Positions 7,787 to 16,192 of a DNA stretch of 64,000 nt are shown one piece after another (the first letter of the stretch is position 1; each line of letters starts with the position of its first letter). The stretch is from an uncultured bacterium. Its GTDB lineage: Bacteria > Bacillota > Clostridia > Oscillospirales > Ruminococcaceae. Made by a program: the position numbers and the translations under genes. The stretch is taken from assembly GCA_934875375.1 (NCBI GenBank), contig CAKXHL010000012.1:10717-74716 (forward strand), written 5' to 3'. The notes under the pieces were generated by a model. That model ran no database searches. It was not told where the DNA came from and was given only the letters and a program-made list of their open reading frames with translations.

Positions 7787-7815
7787 ATTATACGCTTTTT
7801 CTCCTTCAAATGCAA
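7787..7815 (-). promoter_or_regulatory. Sigma-A promoter of the MATE gene
   Basis: On the minus strand TTGCAT (7815-7810) and TATAAT (7792-7787) are separated by 17 bases. Confidence 0.75.
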
Positions 7816-7881
7816 GACAGCCTTTGCATATTCTTTTTTCATCCCGCCCAAACTAGGGGCAAACCGAAAGGAGAGATCGAT

Positions 7882-8421
7882 ATGAAATTGGAAGGAAGCA
7901 AAACAGAAGCAAATCTGATCGCCGCATTAGCCGGAGAAAGTCAGGCTTCGGTAAAATATCAGCTGTACGCCAAAAAGGCACGGCAGGATGGATACGAAGA
8001 GATGGCGCAGATTTTTGAAACCACTGCCCGAAATGAAAAAGCGCATGCACAGCAATGGTATGAATACCTGCACGGCGGCCAAATGGCCGACACCAAGGAA
8101 AATCTGAAGCTTGCCGCATCCGGCGAGCATTACGAATGGAGTGACATGTATCCTTCCTTTGCCAAAACCGCTAAGGAAGAAGGATTTACGGAAATCGCAA
8201 AAAAAATGGAACTGATCGCCTCTATCGAAAAGGATCATGAGGAACGTTACCGCATGCTGGAACAAAATATTCAGGATGGCACCGTATTCCGGAAAAATGA
8301 CAAGGTTTCCTGGATCTGTCGCAACTGCGGCTATATCTATGAAGGCGAGACCGCACCGATGGTCTGTCCGGTCTGCAAGCACAAACAGTCCTTTTTTGAA
8401 GTGAAAAAACCGGGTTGCTAA
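7882..8421 (+). CDS. rbr: Rubrerythrin
   Basis: The 179-residue protein is a peroxide-reducing enzyme of anaerobes that uses a diiron ferritin-like four-helix bundle and a C-terminal rubredoxin-type iron centre. Carboxylate and histidine ligand positions are visible at E19, the E-x-x-H at 52-55 (NEKAH) and the second pair at E116/H119 (IEKDHEE). The rubredoxin-like domain has CRNCG (C146, C149) and CPVC (C162, C165). The ATG at 7882 follows AAAGGAGAG; an upstream in-frame extension lacks support. It is divergent from the MATE pump and closed by a strong terminator. It probably defends against hydrogen peroxide in the cytosol, with electrons from an NADH-rubredoxin system not in this window. 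Confidence 0.92.
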   Translation: MKLEGSKTEANLIAALAGESQASVKYQLYAKKARQDGYEEMAQIFETTARNEKAHAQQWYEYLHGGQMADTKENLKLAASGEHYEWSDMYPSFAKTAKEEGFTEIAKKMELIASIEKDHEERYRMLEQNIQDGTVFRKNDKVSWICRNCGYIYEGETAPMVCPVCKHKQSFFEVKKPGC

Positions 8422-8439
8422 CCCCACATCCAAAATGAT

Positions 8440-8480
8440 AAAAAGGGGAGCGGCAGATTAACTGCCGCTCCCCTTTTTAT
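8440..8480. terminator. Bidirectional terminator, 17-bp stem
   Basis: Arms 8440-8456 and 8462-8478 are perfectly complementary around ATTAA, with A and T runs on both sides. It serves rubrerythrin on plus and the methyltransferase pseudogene on minus. Confidence 0.9.
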
Positions 8481-9209
8481 TTTTTCCTGGCCGCAATTAT
8501 CAGCATCATCGGCCGCCGCATCTCGTCCTTCATGCCCGGCTGATCCCACATTTCTTCCGGTGGCTGCGGTTCTATCACCCGCTTAATTGAAAAACCGTTT
8601 TGCAAAAGCCCATCCAAATAAGTCGTCAGTGTTTTATGGTATTTGACCACTTTTTCTCCTAAAAAAATTGCCTGCCGCGGTCCTTCGTAATAATAATTGT
8701 CTACCGGGAAATGGAGAATTTCCCCATTGTCTGCATAAATCCAATCCTGAGAACCGTAGGCCGTAAACACCGGATGCTCCACCGAAAAAACAAAATCTCC
8801 TCCGCATACCAGATAGGACGCAACCTTTTGCGCCACCTTTTCAAAAGATTCCACATAATGCAGCGCCAACGAACTCAACACAATATCAAAGCTTTCCGGC
8901 GAAAAAACAATGTCTTCGATGGCGCACCGCTGATACTGCACCTGTGGAAATTTTGACTTTTCCCGCGCCACCGACAACATTCTTTCGGAAAGGTCTATCC
9001 CCACAACGGAAGACGCCCCCTGCTCCGCCGCATACATGCAGTGCCAGCCATAGCCTCAGCCCAAATCCAATACCCTTTTCCTCGCAAAATCCGGCAGCAG
9101 CTTTTTAAACGCGCCCCATTCCCCAGCACCGGACAATCCCTGCCTGGAACGGTTCACCTGGCTGTACTTTTCAAAAAAACACCGCATCATCATACCGATT
9201 TTCTTTCAT
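8477..9209 (-). pseudogene. Class I SAM-dependent methyltransferase, broken by stop and frameshift
   Basis: The 3' part (from ATG 9037) encodes 186 residues of a Rossmann methyltransferase (VVGIDLSERMLSVAREK, then SFDIVLSSLALHY), but this lacks the essential first strand and glycine motif. Reading further upstream in the same frame gives VLDLG-stop-GYGWHCMYAAEQ: the Cys codon of the SAM-binding DLGCG motif is TGA (9058-9056). Upstream of that, the frame continues as FFEKYSQVNRSRQGL but is out of frame with the natural start MKENRYDDAVFF (ATG at 9209, with AAGGA before it) because of a run of seven T (9179-9173 on the minus strand); six would restore it. With two lesions it is most likely inactive. 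Selenocysteine readthrough is unlikely given the separate frameshift. Confidence 0.8.
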
Positions 9210-9229
9210 ATGCTTCCTTTCCAATCTTT

Positions 9230-10072
9230 CTATTTTTCCAGTATCCGCTCCATCACAATCCGGCAGGACCGGTCATGCACAAAACCGTCCCGTTCCAACT
9301 CAGCACGGATTTTTTCATTTTGCGGCGGATAGGATACCGTCACCGCCGGCAGCCCCTGTCTTTGCGTGTATGCCTTTGCAAATTGCAGGCACCGGCGGCC
9401 GTCTCCACCGTACATGGCTATATGCAACCCTCGCTGCCGCAGCATGCGGGCACCAATCACAACAAAGTTATACTGTGCGTCTGCGAAAACCATTCCCTGC
9501 TCCCATACATAACGCCAAGTCTCTTCCCCGCAGCGAAAAAAAGTATTATTCATCACGATAAAGTCTTCCATTTCCCAGCGGCCGCTTTCTAAAAGCGTCC
9601 GGGCCAAACGATAATCCGTAACCGGCATAAAGCCCCTCGGCAAATAAAGCTCTCTGGCAGGAATTTTTGCCGTAGCACCGATGTAGGTTCCCGCAAGCGA
9701 AAGGCCAAACCGTTCCGCCAGTCCCCGGCTGCGGACATTTTTGGTGCCAGTAAACATCCGGACAGCCGGGCATCCCAGTTGTTGCGCTTCCTTCAGCCAG
9801 CGGTTGTAAATGGCCTTTCCTACGCCCTGCCCCTGCCAGTCCGGGCGCACCCGCAGCGTCTCCAACCAACCGGACCCATCCGGCAACAGCGATAGTTTTC
9901 CAATCCCTACCGGTTCGTCGCCTGACAAAACCAGCGTCAGCTCCCCTTTTGTCTGATTCAAAAAATAATCGCTGTTATCCCGCAAATAACAGCTGTTGGG
10001 TAGTGTTTCCTCTTCTACACACACCGCTTCTCCTATATTTCCCCAATTCACCTTTTGTAGCGTATATTCCAT
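9230..10072 (-). CDS. GNAT family N-acetyltransferase
   Basis: The 280-residue protein has a GNAT domain in its N-terminal half. The acetyl-CoA loop is LRVRPDWQGQGVGKAIYNRWL (about residues 73-93), followed by GTKNVRSRGLAERFG, which is the usual C-terminal helix region. The remaining 130 residues may be a degenerate second GNAT fold, as in two-domain members of the family. It is cytosolic and should acetylate a small molecule or protein amine; the substrate is not known. GAAAGGGAG precedes the ATG. The 3' end lies 20 bases upstream of the decayed methyltransferase start, so the two were probably one operon. Confidence 0.85.
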   Translation of the reverse strand: MEYTLQKVNWGNIGEAVCVEEETLPNSCYLRDNSDYFLNQTKGELTLVLSGDEPVGIGKLSLLPDGSGWLETLRVRPDWQGQGVGKAIYNRWLKEAQQLGCPAVRMFTGTKNVRSRGLAERFGLSLAGTYIGATAKIPARELYLPRGFMPVTDYRLARTLLESGRWEMEDFIVMNNTFFRCGEETWRYVWEQGMVFADAQYNFVVIGARMLRQRGLHIAMYGGDGRRCLQFAKAYTQRQGLPAVTVSYPPQNEKIRAELERDGFVHDRSCRIVMERILEK

Positions 10073-10350
10073 TTGAAAATCTCCCTTTCGCTTTTTTTAA
10101 TTATACCATACGTTTCGCCTGTATATGGCATTCTTTTGCCCCTTTTTACTGCCTTGCCTGTTCAAAACTCTGTTTTCACTGTATTTTATCCTTTTTATGA
10201 CATGGTTTTTTCGTAGAGAATGGAACGCTGGTCCGGCTTTGAGTCTGCCTCATCCAAAAAAAGCGCAAGATTTCTGTTATATTTTCCTATAAATTATATG
10301 TATCGTGCAAAATAATACAGGTTTTTCTACAAAATATTTGACTTTTTTCG
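10073..10350. other. Intergenic, divergent region
   Basis: This AT-rich divergent region separates the acetyltransferase from the sugar operon. Apart from the plus-strand promoter at 10351-10379 I see no gene or structured RNA. Confidence 0.5.
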
Positions 10351-10379
10351 TTGTGATAACCCTTTTCAAATGATATACT
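10351..10379 (+). promoter_or_regulatory. Promoter of the BtpA-FGGY-epimerase operon
   Basis: TTGTGA at 10351-10356 and TATACT at 10374-10379 are 17 bases apart, and TGA immediately before the -10 makes it an extended -10 type. It starts transcription about 50 bases before the first gene. Confidence 0.65.
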
Positions 10380-10435
10380 TTTGAATGTAAGGTCTGTTGG
10401 CAGGCCTTGCAAATTCTACAAGACGGAGGAATCTT

Positions 10436-11239
10436 ATGAGCTGGTCAACCGAATTGTTTCAAACTTCCAAGCCGATTATCGGGCTTTTGCATCTGGACCC
10501 TCTGCCCGGAGATCCTTTCTACAAGGGTTCTATGGAGCAAATCATAGAAAATGCAACACACGACTTAAAGGCGCTGCAAAATGGCGGCGTAGACGGCGTG
10601 CTGATGACCAATGAATTCAGCGGCCCCTTTTTCACCGATACGCCCAAACCGGTATTCGGAGCCATGTGCCGTGTTTTCGGCGAGATCCGCCATCTGTTTA
10701 CGGTTCCATACGGAGTGGAAACCATCGCTGACGGCGAGGGTTGTGTGGAAATCTGCGCCGCTACCGGCGCTTCCTTTACCCGCTGCCTGTTCACCGGCGC
10801 TTGGGCTGGCGATACCGGCCTGCAACAGCGTAACATCGCCCGTACCCTGCGTCTTCGCCGGGAATTGGATTTGGACGATCTGAAGCTGTGTTACTTTATC
10901 AATGGCGAGGGTACTACCCCCATGGACTGCCGCCCGCTGGCACAAAAGGCCAAATCTTTGCTGAACGGATGCCATGCAGAGTGTCTGGTCGTTTCCGGAC
11001 CCGGACCGGGCAGTCAGCCTGACGTTTCCCAGATTGTCGAAGTCAAACAGGTCGCCGGGGACACCCCCGTTTTCTGTGGCACCGGCTGTAATGAAACGAA
11101 CTGCGACGCCATTCTTGCCGCGGCAGACGGCGCTTTTGTCGGGTCTGCCTTTAAAAAAGATGGTGTTTTCACCGGCCGTATTGATGAAGAGCGAGTTGCC
11201 CGCTTTATGCAAAAGGCGAAAGCCCTGCGAAAGGACTGA
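10436..11239 (+). CDS. BtpA/SgcQ family protein
   Basis: The 267-residue protein is a predicted TIM-barrel protein of the BtpA family (IIGLLHLDPLPGDP at the N-terminus; DGVLMTNEFSGPFF; GTGCNETNCDAILAAADGAFVGSAFKKDG near the end). The family was named for photosystem I biogenesis in cyanobacteria, but in heterotrophs (SgcQ) it occurs with sugar genes and its reaction is not established. ATG 10436 has GGAGGA at 10425-10430 and is preferred to an ATG 13 codons upstream. It is the first gene of a three-gene operon with an FGGY kinase and a FrlC-like epimerase, which points to a sugar-phosphate or Amadori-compound pathway. Confidence 0.8.
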   Translation: MSWSTELFQTSKPIIGLLHLDPLPGDPFYKGSMEQIIENATHDLKALQNGGVDGVLMTNEFSGPFFTDTPKPVFGAMCRVFGEIRHLFTVPYGVETIADGEGCVEICAATGASFTRCLFTGAWAGDTGLQQRNIARTLRLRRELDLDDLKLCYFINGEGTTPMDCRPLAQKAKSLLNGCHAECLVVSGPGPGSQPDVSQIVEVKQVAGDTPVFCGTGCNETNCDAILAAADGAFVGSAFKKDGVFTGRIDEERVARFMQKAKALRKD

Positions 11240-11243
11240 TTTT

Positions 11244-12761
11244 GTGGACAGAAAAAAACGCTGCTTTATGGGCATCGATGTGGGAACCTATGAAAGCAAG
11301 GGCGTTTTGATCGACTCAGACTGCCGCATTATCTGTCAAGCTTCGCAAAAGCATGGGCTGGAAAATCCGCAGCCCGGCTGGTACGAGCACGACGCAGAAG
11401 AAGTTTGGTGGAAGGACGTCTGCAAAATCTCCCTCCAGCTGCTAGAACAGTCCGGCCTGAATCCGGCTGAAATTGAGTGCGTTGGCCTGTCCGCCCTGGG
11501 GTGCGATTGCGTCCCGGTGGATGAAGAATGCCTCCCTTTGTGCAAGGCCATTTTGTACGGCATTGATTCCCGTGCGCAGGAAGAAATCGAAGAAATCAAG
11601 GCCTGTTACGGGGAACGTTTTCCGCAGGTCTTTTCCCATCCGCTGGTATCCTCCAGCATTTCGCCCAAGATTCTCTGGATCAAAAAACATTTGCCGGATG
11701 TTTACTGCAAAACCTATAAATTTCTTACCGCTTCCTCCTTTTTAACTGCTAAAATGACCGGCCGCTACTGTATCGACAAATACCTCAGCGGCTCGTTTGC
11801 GCCATTGTATGACGAAAATGGTGTGAACGAAGCGGAATGCGGCCTGTTCTGTCGGCCAGATCAACTGGCAGAAATTACGCTTGCCACAGACATTGTCGGC
11901 ACGGTAACGCCCCAAGCTGCCGCCTGTACCGGCCTGTTGCCAGGTACCAAAGTGCTCACCGGCACCGGGGATTCCGGGGCGGAATCGGTTTCCTGCGGCG
12001 TTTTCACGCCTGGCACCATCATGATTCAGCTGGGCTCCACCTGCTTTTTCATCTATAATACCGACCGCTCCTCCGCTGACAGCCGCATCCGGCCGGGCCC
12101 TTATCTGATTCCCGGCACCTACTGTGTGGCAGCAGGTACCAATAACGGCGGCACCCTGACCAAATGGTACCGGGATCAGCTGTTTCCGGTGTTGTTGGCG
12201 AAAGAAGAGGCGGGAGGTGAAAACGCCTACGCTGCCATGGCAAAAATCGCCGCGTCAGCTCCCGCAGGCAGCGACGGGCTGTTTACATTACCTTATTTCG
12301 CCGGGGAACGCACCCCCATCAACGACCCCCAGGCCCGCGGCATAATCTTTGGCCTGCACTCCCGCCATACCAGAGTGCACCTGTACCGGTCAGCGTTAGA
12401 AGGGATCGGATATTCCATCGCCCAGCATTTTGACCTTCTGGAGCAAAACCAGCTGCCGGTAAAGAAAATCATGGCAGTGGGCGGCGGAACCAAAAACCCA
12501 CTGTGGCTGCAGATTATCGCCGACATGCTGGACCGGGAGATTCTCGTGCCGGAGGTAACCATCGGCGCCTGTTACGGCGACGCGATTTTATGCGCCCTTT
12601 CCTGCGGCTGCTATGACAATTTTGCGGCCCTTGGTCAAAAAATCAAGGTGGCCCAAACCATCCGGCCCATTCCGGAAAACCACGCCGTTTACCAAAAGGG
12701 GAAACCGATATTTCAGGCACTATACGATACCACCAAAGAGCTGATGCATCAATCCTTGTAA
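11244..12761 (+). CDS. FGGY family carbohydrate kinase
   Basis: The protein (about 505 residues) phosphorylates a sugar or polyol with ATP in the cytosol. Features of the actin-like fold are the first phosphate loop MGIDVGTYESKGVLID, the ATP-phase motif GTGDSGAESVSCGVF and a late AVGGGTKNPLWLQIIADM. Its length and pattern match xylulokinase- or ribulokinase-like members, but the substrate is not determinable. GTG 11244 is chosen because AAAGGA lies nine bases upstream, right at the end of the BtpA gene; an ATG eight codons later is possible. The four-base spacing to btpA and 22-base spacing to the epimerase show a single operon. Confidence 0.88.
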   Translation: MDRKKRCFMGIDVGTYESKGVLIDSDCRIICQASQKHGLENPQPGWYEHDAEEVWWKDVCKISLQLLEQSGLNPAEIECVGLSALGCDCVPVDEECLPLCKAILYGIDSRAQEEIEEIKACYGERFPQVFSHPLVSSSISPKILWIKKHLPDVYCKTYKFLTASSFLTAKMTGRYCIDKYLSGSFAPLYDENGVNEAECGLFCRPDQLAEITLATDIVGTVTPQAAACTGLLPGTKVLTGTGDSGAESVSCGVFTPGTIMIQLGSTCFFIYNTDRSSADSRIRPGPYLIPGTYCVAAGTNNGGTLTKWYRDQLFPVLLAKEEAGGENAYAAMAKIAASAPAGSDGLFTLPYFAGERTPINDPQARGIIFGLHSRHTRVHLYRSALEGIGYSIAQHFDLLEQNQLPVKKIMAVGGGTKNPLWLQIIADMLDREILVPEVTIGACYGDAILCALSCGCYDNFAALGQKIKVAQTIRPIPENHAVYQKGKPIFQALYDTTKELMHQSL

Positions 12762-12783
12762 CTTTTGCAAAGGAGGTACTTTT

Positions 12784-13614
12784 GTGAAAATCCAGAAGAG
12801 GCAGATTGCCGGAATGAACCTGGTTTATAAATTTTATTCCTTTGACTACTTTCTCGACGCGATGGAGCGGTTGGGATATGAGTCAATCGAGCTGTTGCCC
12901 AACGCACCTCATTTCTATGTACCAGACCTTTCTGCAAGCGATATGTCTGCCATTCGCCAGAAAATTCACGACCATCACCTGACAACCATCTGTTATACTC
13001 CGAATCAATGCAGCTATCCGGTTAATATTTCTTATAACAGCGAAGTAGGGCGCCGCCGTTCCATTCAAAGCCTGACCCGTCAAATCGAGGTCTGCTCCTA
13101 CTTGGGCAGCGGCCAAATGCTTTTAACTTCCGGTTACGGATATTTTGACGAGCCAAAGGAACAAGCTTGGGCGCGGATGGTCGATAGCTTGGGTCAGCTT
13201 TCCCGCAAAGCCGAAAAAGAGGGCGTGGTGCTGGTGCTGGAACCGATTCGCACCGATGAAACCAATCTGGTCACTGATCTGCCCAGTTTAAAAAGAGCCA
13301 TTCGGGAAGTGGATTCTCCCAATTTAAAAGGAATGCTGGACACCAGCCCCATGTACTATGCCGGAGAATCCATTGCCCAGTATGCCCAGGAATTGGGCGA
13401 CGATCTGTGGCATATTCACCTGATCGACGGCCGTCCTGCCGGGCATCTTGCCTGGGGTGATGGTATTTTCCCGTTGGACCAGTATATGCGTGAAATCGAG
13501 CAGGCGGGATATAGCCGATATATGACGCTGGAATTGACTTCTGCCGAATATTATAACAACCCCAACCCCGCTATGGAACAATCCATGAATGCCCTGCGCC
13601 CGTATCTGGAATAG
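12784..13614 (+). CDS. Sugar phosphate isomerase/epimerase, FrlC-like
   Basis: The 276-residue protein is an AP-endonuclease-2/xylose-isomerase-type TIM barrel. Conserved metal-site features are visible: VLEPIRTDETN (Glu in strand 5), GMLDTSP (Asp), WHIHLIDGR (His) and LELTS (Glu near the end). The CYTPNQCSYPVN region and the overall pattern resemble FrlC, which interconverts fructoselysine and psicoselysine. By analogy it could epimerise an Amadori product or ketose before phosphorylation by the adjacent kinase, but no deglycase or FrlB-like gene is present. GTG start with a very strong AAAGGAGGT. It closes the operon. Confidence 0.82.
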   Translation: MKIQKRQIAGMNLVYKFYSFDYFLDAMERLGYESIELLPNAPHFYVPDLSASDMSAIRQKIHDHHLTTICYTPNQCSYPVNISYNSEVGRRRSIQSLTRQIEVCSYLGSGQMLLTSGYGYFDEPKEQAWARMVDSLGQLSRKAEKEGVVLVLEPIRTDETNLVTDLPSLKRAIREVDSPNLKGMLDTSPMYYAGESIAQYAQELGDDLWHIHLIDGRPAGHLAWGDGIFPLDQYMREIEQAGYSRYMTLELTSAEYYNNPNPAMEQSMNALRPYLE

Positions 13615-13790
13615 AAGGCGCCAATCCTTCCGTTGCTATGCCTGGTTCCGGTTTCCGTCAAAAACGGCGCTCCGTCTGATTTTGCAAAAACAGAAGCGAT
13701 ATTCTTTTTTCTTTGCACCCGCCGGGGTGGGACAAATGCCGCTGTTATGGAACTTTTTCCCAATTCAGGTTAGTATTATCGTTTTCTTTG

Positions 13791-13828
13791 AAAAAAGCGA
13801 ACCGGAATATCCCGGTTCGCCTTTTTTC
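13791..13828. terminator. Bidirectional terminator between sugar operon and serine operon
   Basis: GCGAACCGG (13797-13805) pairs with CCGGTTCGC (13812-13820), flanked by A6 on the left and T6 on the right. It would stop transcription from both converging operons. Confidence 0.85.
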
Positions 13829-13830
13829 CG

Positions 13831-15003
13831 TCACCGAATCTTTCGGCACTCCAAATAAAATCGCTTATCTGGTGCGCTTCCCACGGAAAAACTCTTCCGG
13901 CACAGCACGCCATGACGCGCCACATCGGGAAAAAGTTTCTCTTTATCGAATTTCTTCCAAGCAATCGCCAGCCGATCCGATGCCTGACCCAACCGTCGAC
14001 AGTCAGCCTCTCCATGGATGTATTCCAGCTGCGCTTCGGGGTGCTGGCTCAGCCATTCATCCAGCATTGGCTGCAGCTTCTGCAGCTCAGGCGGGTTTTC
14101 AGCGTCGAAATCCAAATCATGTTGCACTGCTTTGGGATCCACACCCATCAGCAGCCGGTGAATCGGTTCAAAAGCCAGCGCCGAATCATATAGATTCACC
14201 AGTTCCACTAAGCCGAACCGGGCGGGGTGCCATTCCCGTTCGTCTGCCGTTAAACTGGTTTTCAGCGTATCCCAGTGAGCTTTGGCTGCGGCAAACGAAT
14301 GATTGCCGTCCCCCATGGCGTATAACATTCCATCAAAAACTTCTTCTTTTAGAGAAAGCAGCACATCTGCTACCATGTCAAAAATACTTTCTTCTTTCAA
14401 AAGCCATCCTTTTAGCCGTCCGCTGTTCATCATTAAAGGAAAATCGTAAAAAGGTTCTCTGTTGGCTGTCATACGGTCCAATCCGCCCATCAGCCGGTTT
14501 TTCCGGTCATCCAGCAGCACCATGATATGCGGCATTTCCAAGGTCGCTTCCGCACGAATGGCCACGCGGGCGGGCAACCGCTCCAGAATGGTCCTTTCGG
14601 TTGCCCGGATCAGCGAGGAGGAACCGGGAGTAAAATCATACTGTTCCAAATCCAGTGACAGAACCAGTCCCCGACGAATGCCTGTTGTAGTGGTTCGATG
14701 CAAAAACATCATCCCTTCGCCGATTTCCCGAAGCGTTCCATCCGTCAGATATTGCTCCATTCGCCCCGGCACTGCTTGGGCATGGGTCTGATTTTTTCCC
14801 AGCCAAGCCTCCGGCATCATGAGCTGCAAAGCGGATGGCGCAGACCCCACGAAATTCTGCACTGCATCCCAATATTCCTTCTGCGCGCTGTACTGATCGC
14901 AGGCGACTACCGCGAATTTCTGCAGATTGACCTGCTGCTGCGGAAACCACAGCCGCGGTACCGCCGCACCAACGCTGGCCAATTTTTCCCTTGTTGTTCT
15001 CAT
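13831..15003 (-). CDS. DUF1015 family protein
   Basis: The 390-residue cytosolic protein matches the DUF1015 pattern: AVVACDQYSAQKEYWD near the N-terminus and MGDGNHSFAAAKAHWD in the middle. The family has no established activity; it is often encoded beside serA in anaerobic Firmicutes and Bacteroidetes. Here its ATG overlaps the serA stop by four bases, so it is translationally coupled to serine synthesis and may be a phosphoserine phosphatase-like or regulatory protein. That role is inferred from context only. Notably no serB-type phosphatase is seen in this operon. Confidence 0.88.
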   Translation of the reverse strand: MRTTREKLASVGAAVPRLWFPQQQVNLQKFAVVACDQYSAQKEYWDAVQNFVGSAPSALQLMMPEAWLGKNQTHAQAVPGRMEQYLTDGTLREIGEGMMFLHRTTTTGIRRGLVLSLDLEQYDFTPGSSSLIRATERTILERLPARVAIRAEATLEMPHIMVLLDDRKNRLMGGLDRMTANREPFYDFPLMMNSGRLKGWLLKEESIFDMVADVLLSLKEEVFDGMLYAMGDGNHSFAAAKAHWDTLKTSLTADEREWHPARFGLVELVNLYDSALAFEPIHRLLMGVDPKAVQHDLDFDAENPPELQKLQPMLDEWLSQHPEAQLEYIHGEADCRRLGQASDRLAIAWKKFDKEKLFPDVARHGVLCRKSFSVGSAPDKRFYLECRKIR

Positions 15004-16178
15004 TGTCCATCTCCAATCAGGCGGACTCTCACCACGCCGTCAATATCTGCCAGCGCGTCCAGGCATTCCTGGGACGGCTGTTCCAATAAATCAATCAATG
15101 TATAAGCCCAGGCGCCACGGCTGTGGTTCAGCATATGCTCGATGTTGAGACAGTTTTGGGCCAGTACCGCCGTAATCTGCCCCACCATATTGGTTACGTT
15201 TCGGTTGATGATGGCAATGCGCCATCCCTCCCCGCGAGGATATTCGCAATCCGGAAAATTGACGCTGTTTTTGATGTTGCCGTTGCCTAGATATTCTTCC
15301 AGCTGGGCGGCAGCCATCCGCGCGCAGTTCTCTTCTGCTTCCGGTGTCGATGCGCCCAAATGCGGCATTGCGATTACATTGTCCATGCCGATAATCCGGT
15401 CATCCGGGAAATCGGTTACATATCGGCCAAGCTGTCCGGACTGCAAAGCCGCTAACACCGTATCGTCTTCGATCAATCCGCCCCGGGCGAAGTTGAGCAG
15501 TACTGCGCCGGGCTTCATGGCGGCAAGCGCCTGCCCATTCATCATCCCCTTGGTCTTGGGGGTCTGGGGCAGATGCAATGTAACAAAATCGCTTTTGCCC
15601 AACAACTCTTCCCGGGTCTTTGCAAGTTTCACGTTGCGGGATAGCCGCAGCGCTGCGTCCACCGATAAAAACGGGTCATAGCCAATAACATCCATCCCCA
15701 GCGCCACCGCTGCGTTAGCCACCATCACGCCGATGGCTCCCAGTCCGATCACGCCCAAGGTCTTTCCAGCGATCTCTCCACCGACAAAATCCTTCTTGGC
15801 CTTTTCCATCCGTTTATCCACATCAGCGGCCCCCTCGTCGTGCTGCCGCTGTACCCACTGAATTCCCGGCACAATCCGCCGGCAGGCCAGCATCATGCCG
15901 CACAGCACCAGTTCCTTGACCGCATTGGCATTGGCGCCGGGCGTATTGAATACAACAATCCCTTCTTCGCTGCATCGATCTACCGGGATGTTGTTGACAC
16001 CGGCACCCGCCCGGGCGATGGCCAAAAGCTGCTTGGGAAATTGGATCCGTCCCAGTTCGGCGGAACGGACCAGCGCCACGTCGTAGTTCTCCCCATCCTC
16101 TATAAAACGATAGCAGTCCTGGGGCATTTGGGTATAGACAATATCGGAAATGGGGTTAAATTTTTTTACCGTTAACAT
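15000..16178 (-). CDS. serA: D-3-phosphoglycerate dehydrogenase with ACT domain
   Basis: The 392-residue enzyme oxidises 3-phosphoglycerate with NAD, the first step of serine synthesis. The NAD-binding fold contains GLGAIG (145-150), with catalytic Arg in FARGG (R232) and His in PHLGAST (H273). The C-terminal 70 residues (from about 320, WRIAIINRNVTNMVGQITAVLA) form an ACT domain, so serine feedback is possible. The length matches the short ACT-bearing class that lacks the ASB domain. It follows serC by 14 bases and overlaps the DUF1015 gene. Transcription depends on the serC leader. Confidence 0.95.
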   Translation of the reverse strand: MLTVKKFNPISDIVYTQMPQDCYRFIEDGENYDVALVRSAELGRIQFPKQLLAIARAGAGVNNIPVDRCSEEGIVVFNTPGANANAVKELVLCGMMLACRRIVPGIQWVQRQHDEGAADVDKRMEKAKKDFVGGEIAGKTLGVIGLGAIGVMVANAAVALGMDVIGYDPFLSVDAALRLSRNVKLAKTREELLGKSDFVTLHLPQTPKTKGMMNGQALAAMKPGAVLLNFARGGLIEDDTVLAALQSGQLGRYVTDFPDDRIIGMDNVIAMPHLGASTPEAEENCARMAAAQLEEYLGNGNIKNSVNFPDCEYPRGEGWRIAIINRNVTNMVGQITAVLAQNCLNIEHMLNHSRGAWAYTLIDLLEQPSQECLDALADIDGVVRVRLIGDGQ

Positions 16179-16192
16179 CGAAAACTCCTCCT

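Noticed and set aside
9056..9058. TGA read as selenocysteine in the methyltransferase
   Set aside because: A separate frameshift breaks the same gene and no SECIS-like hairpin was recognised just after the TGA; decay or sequence error is simpler.
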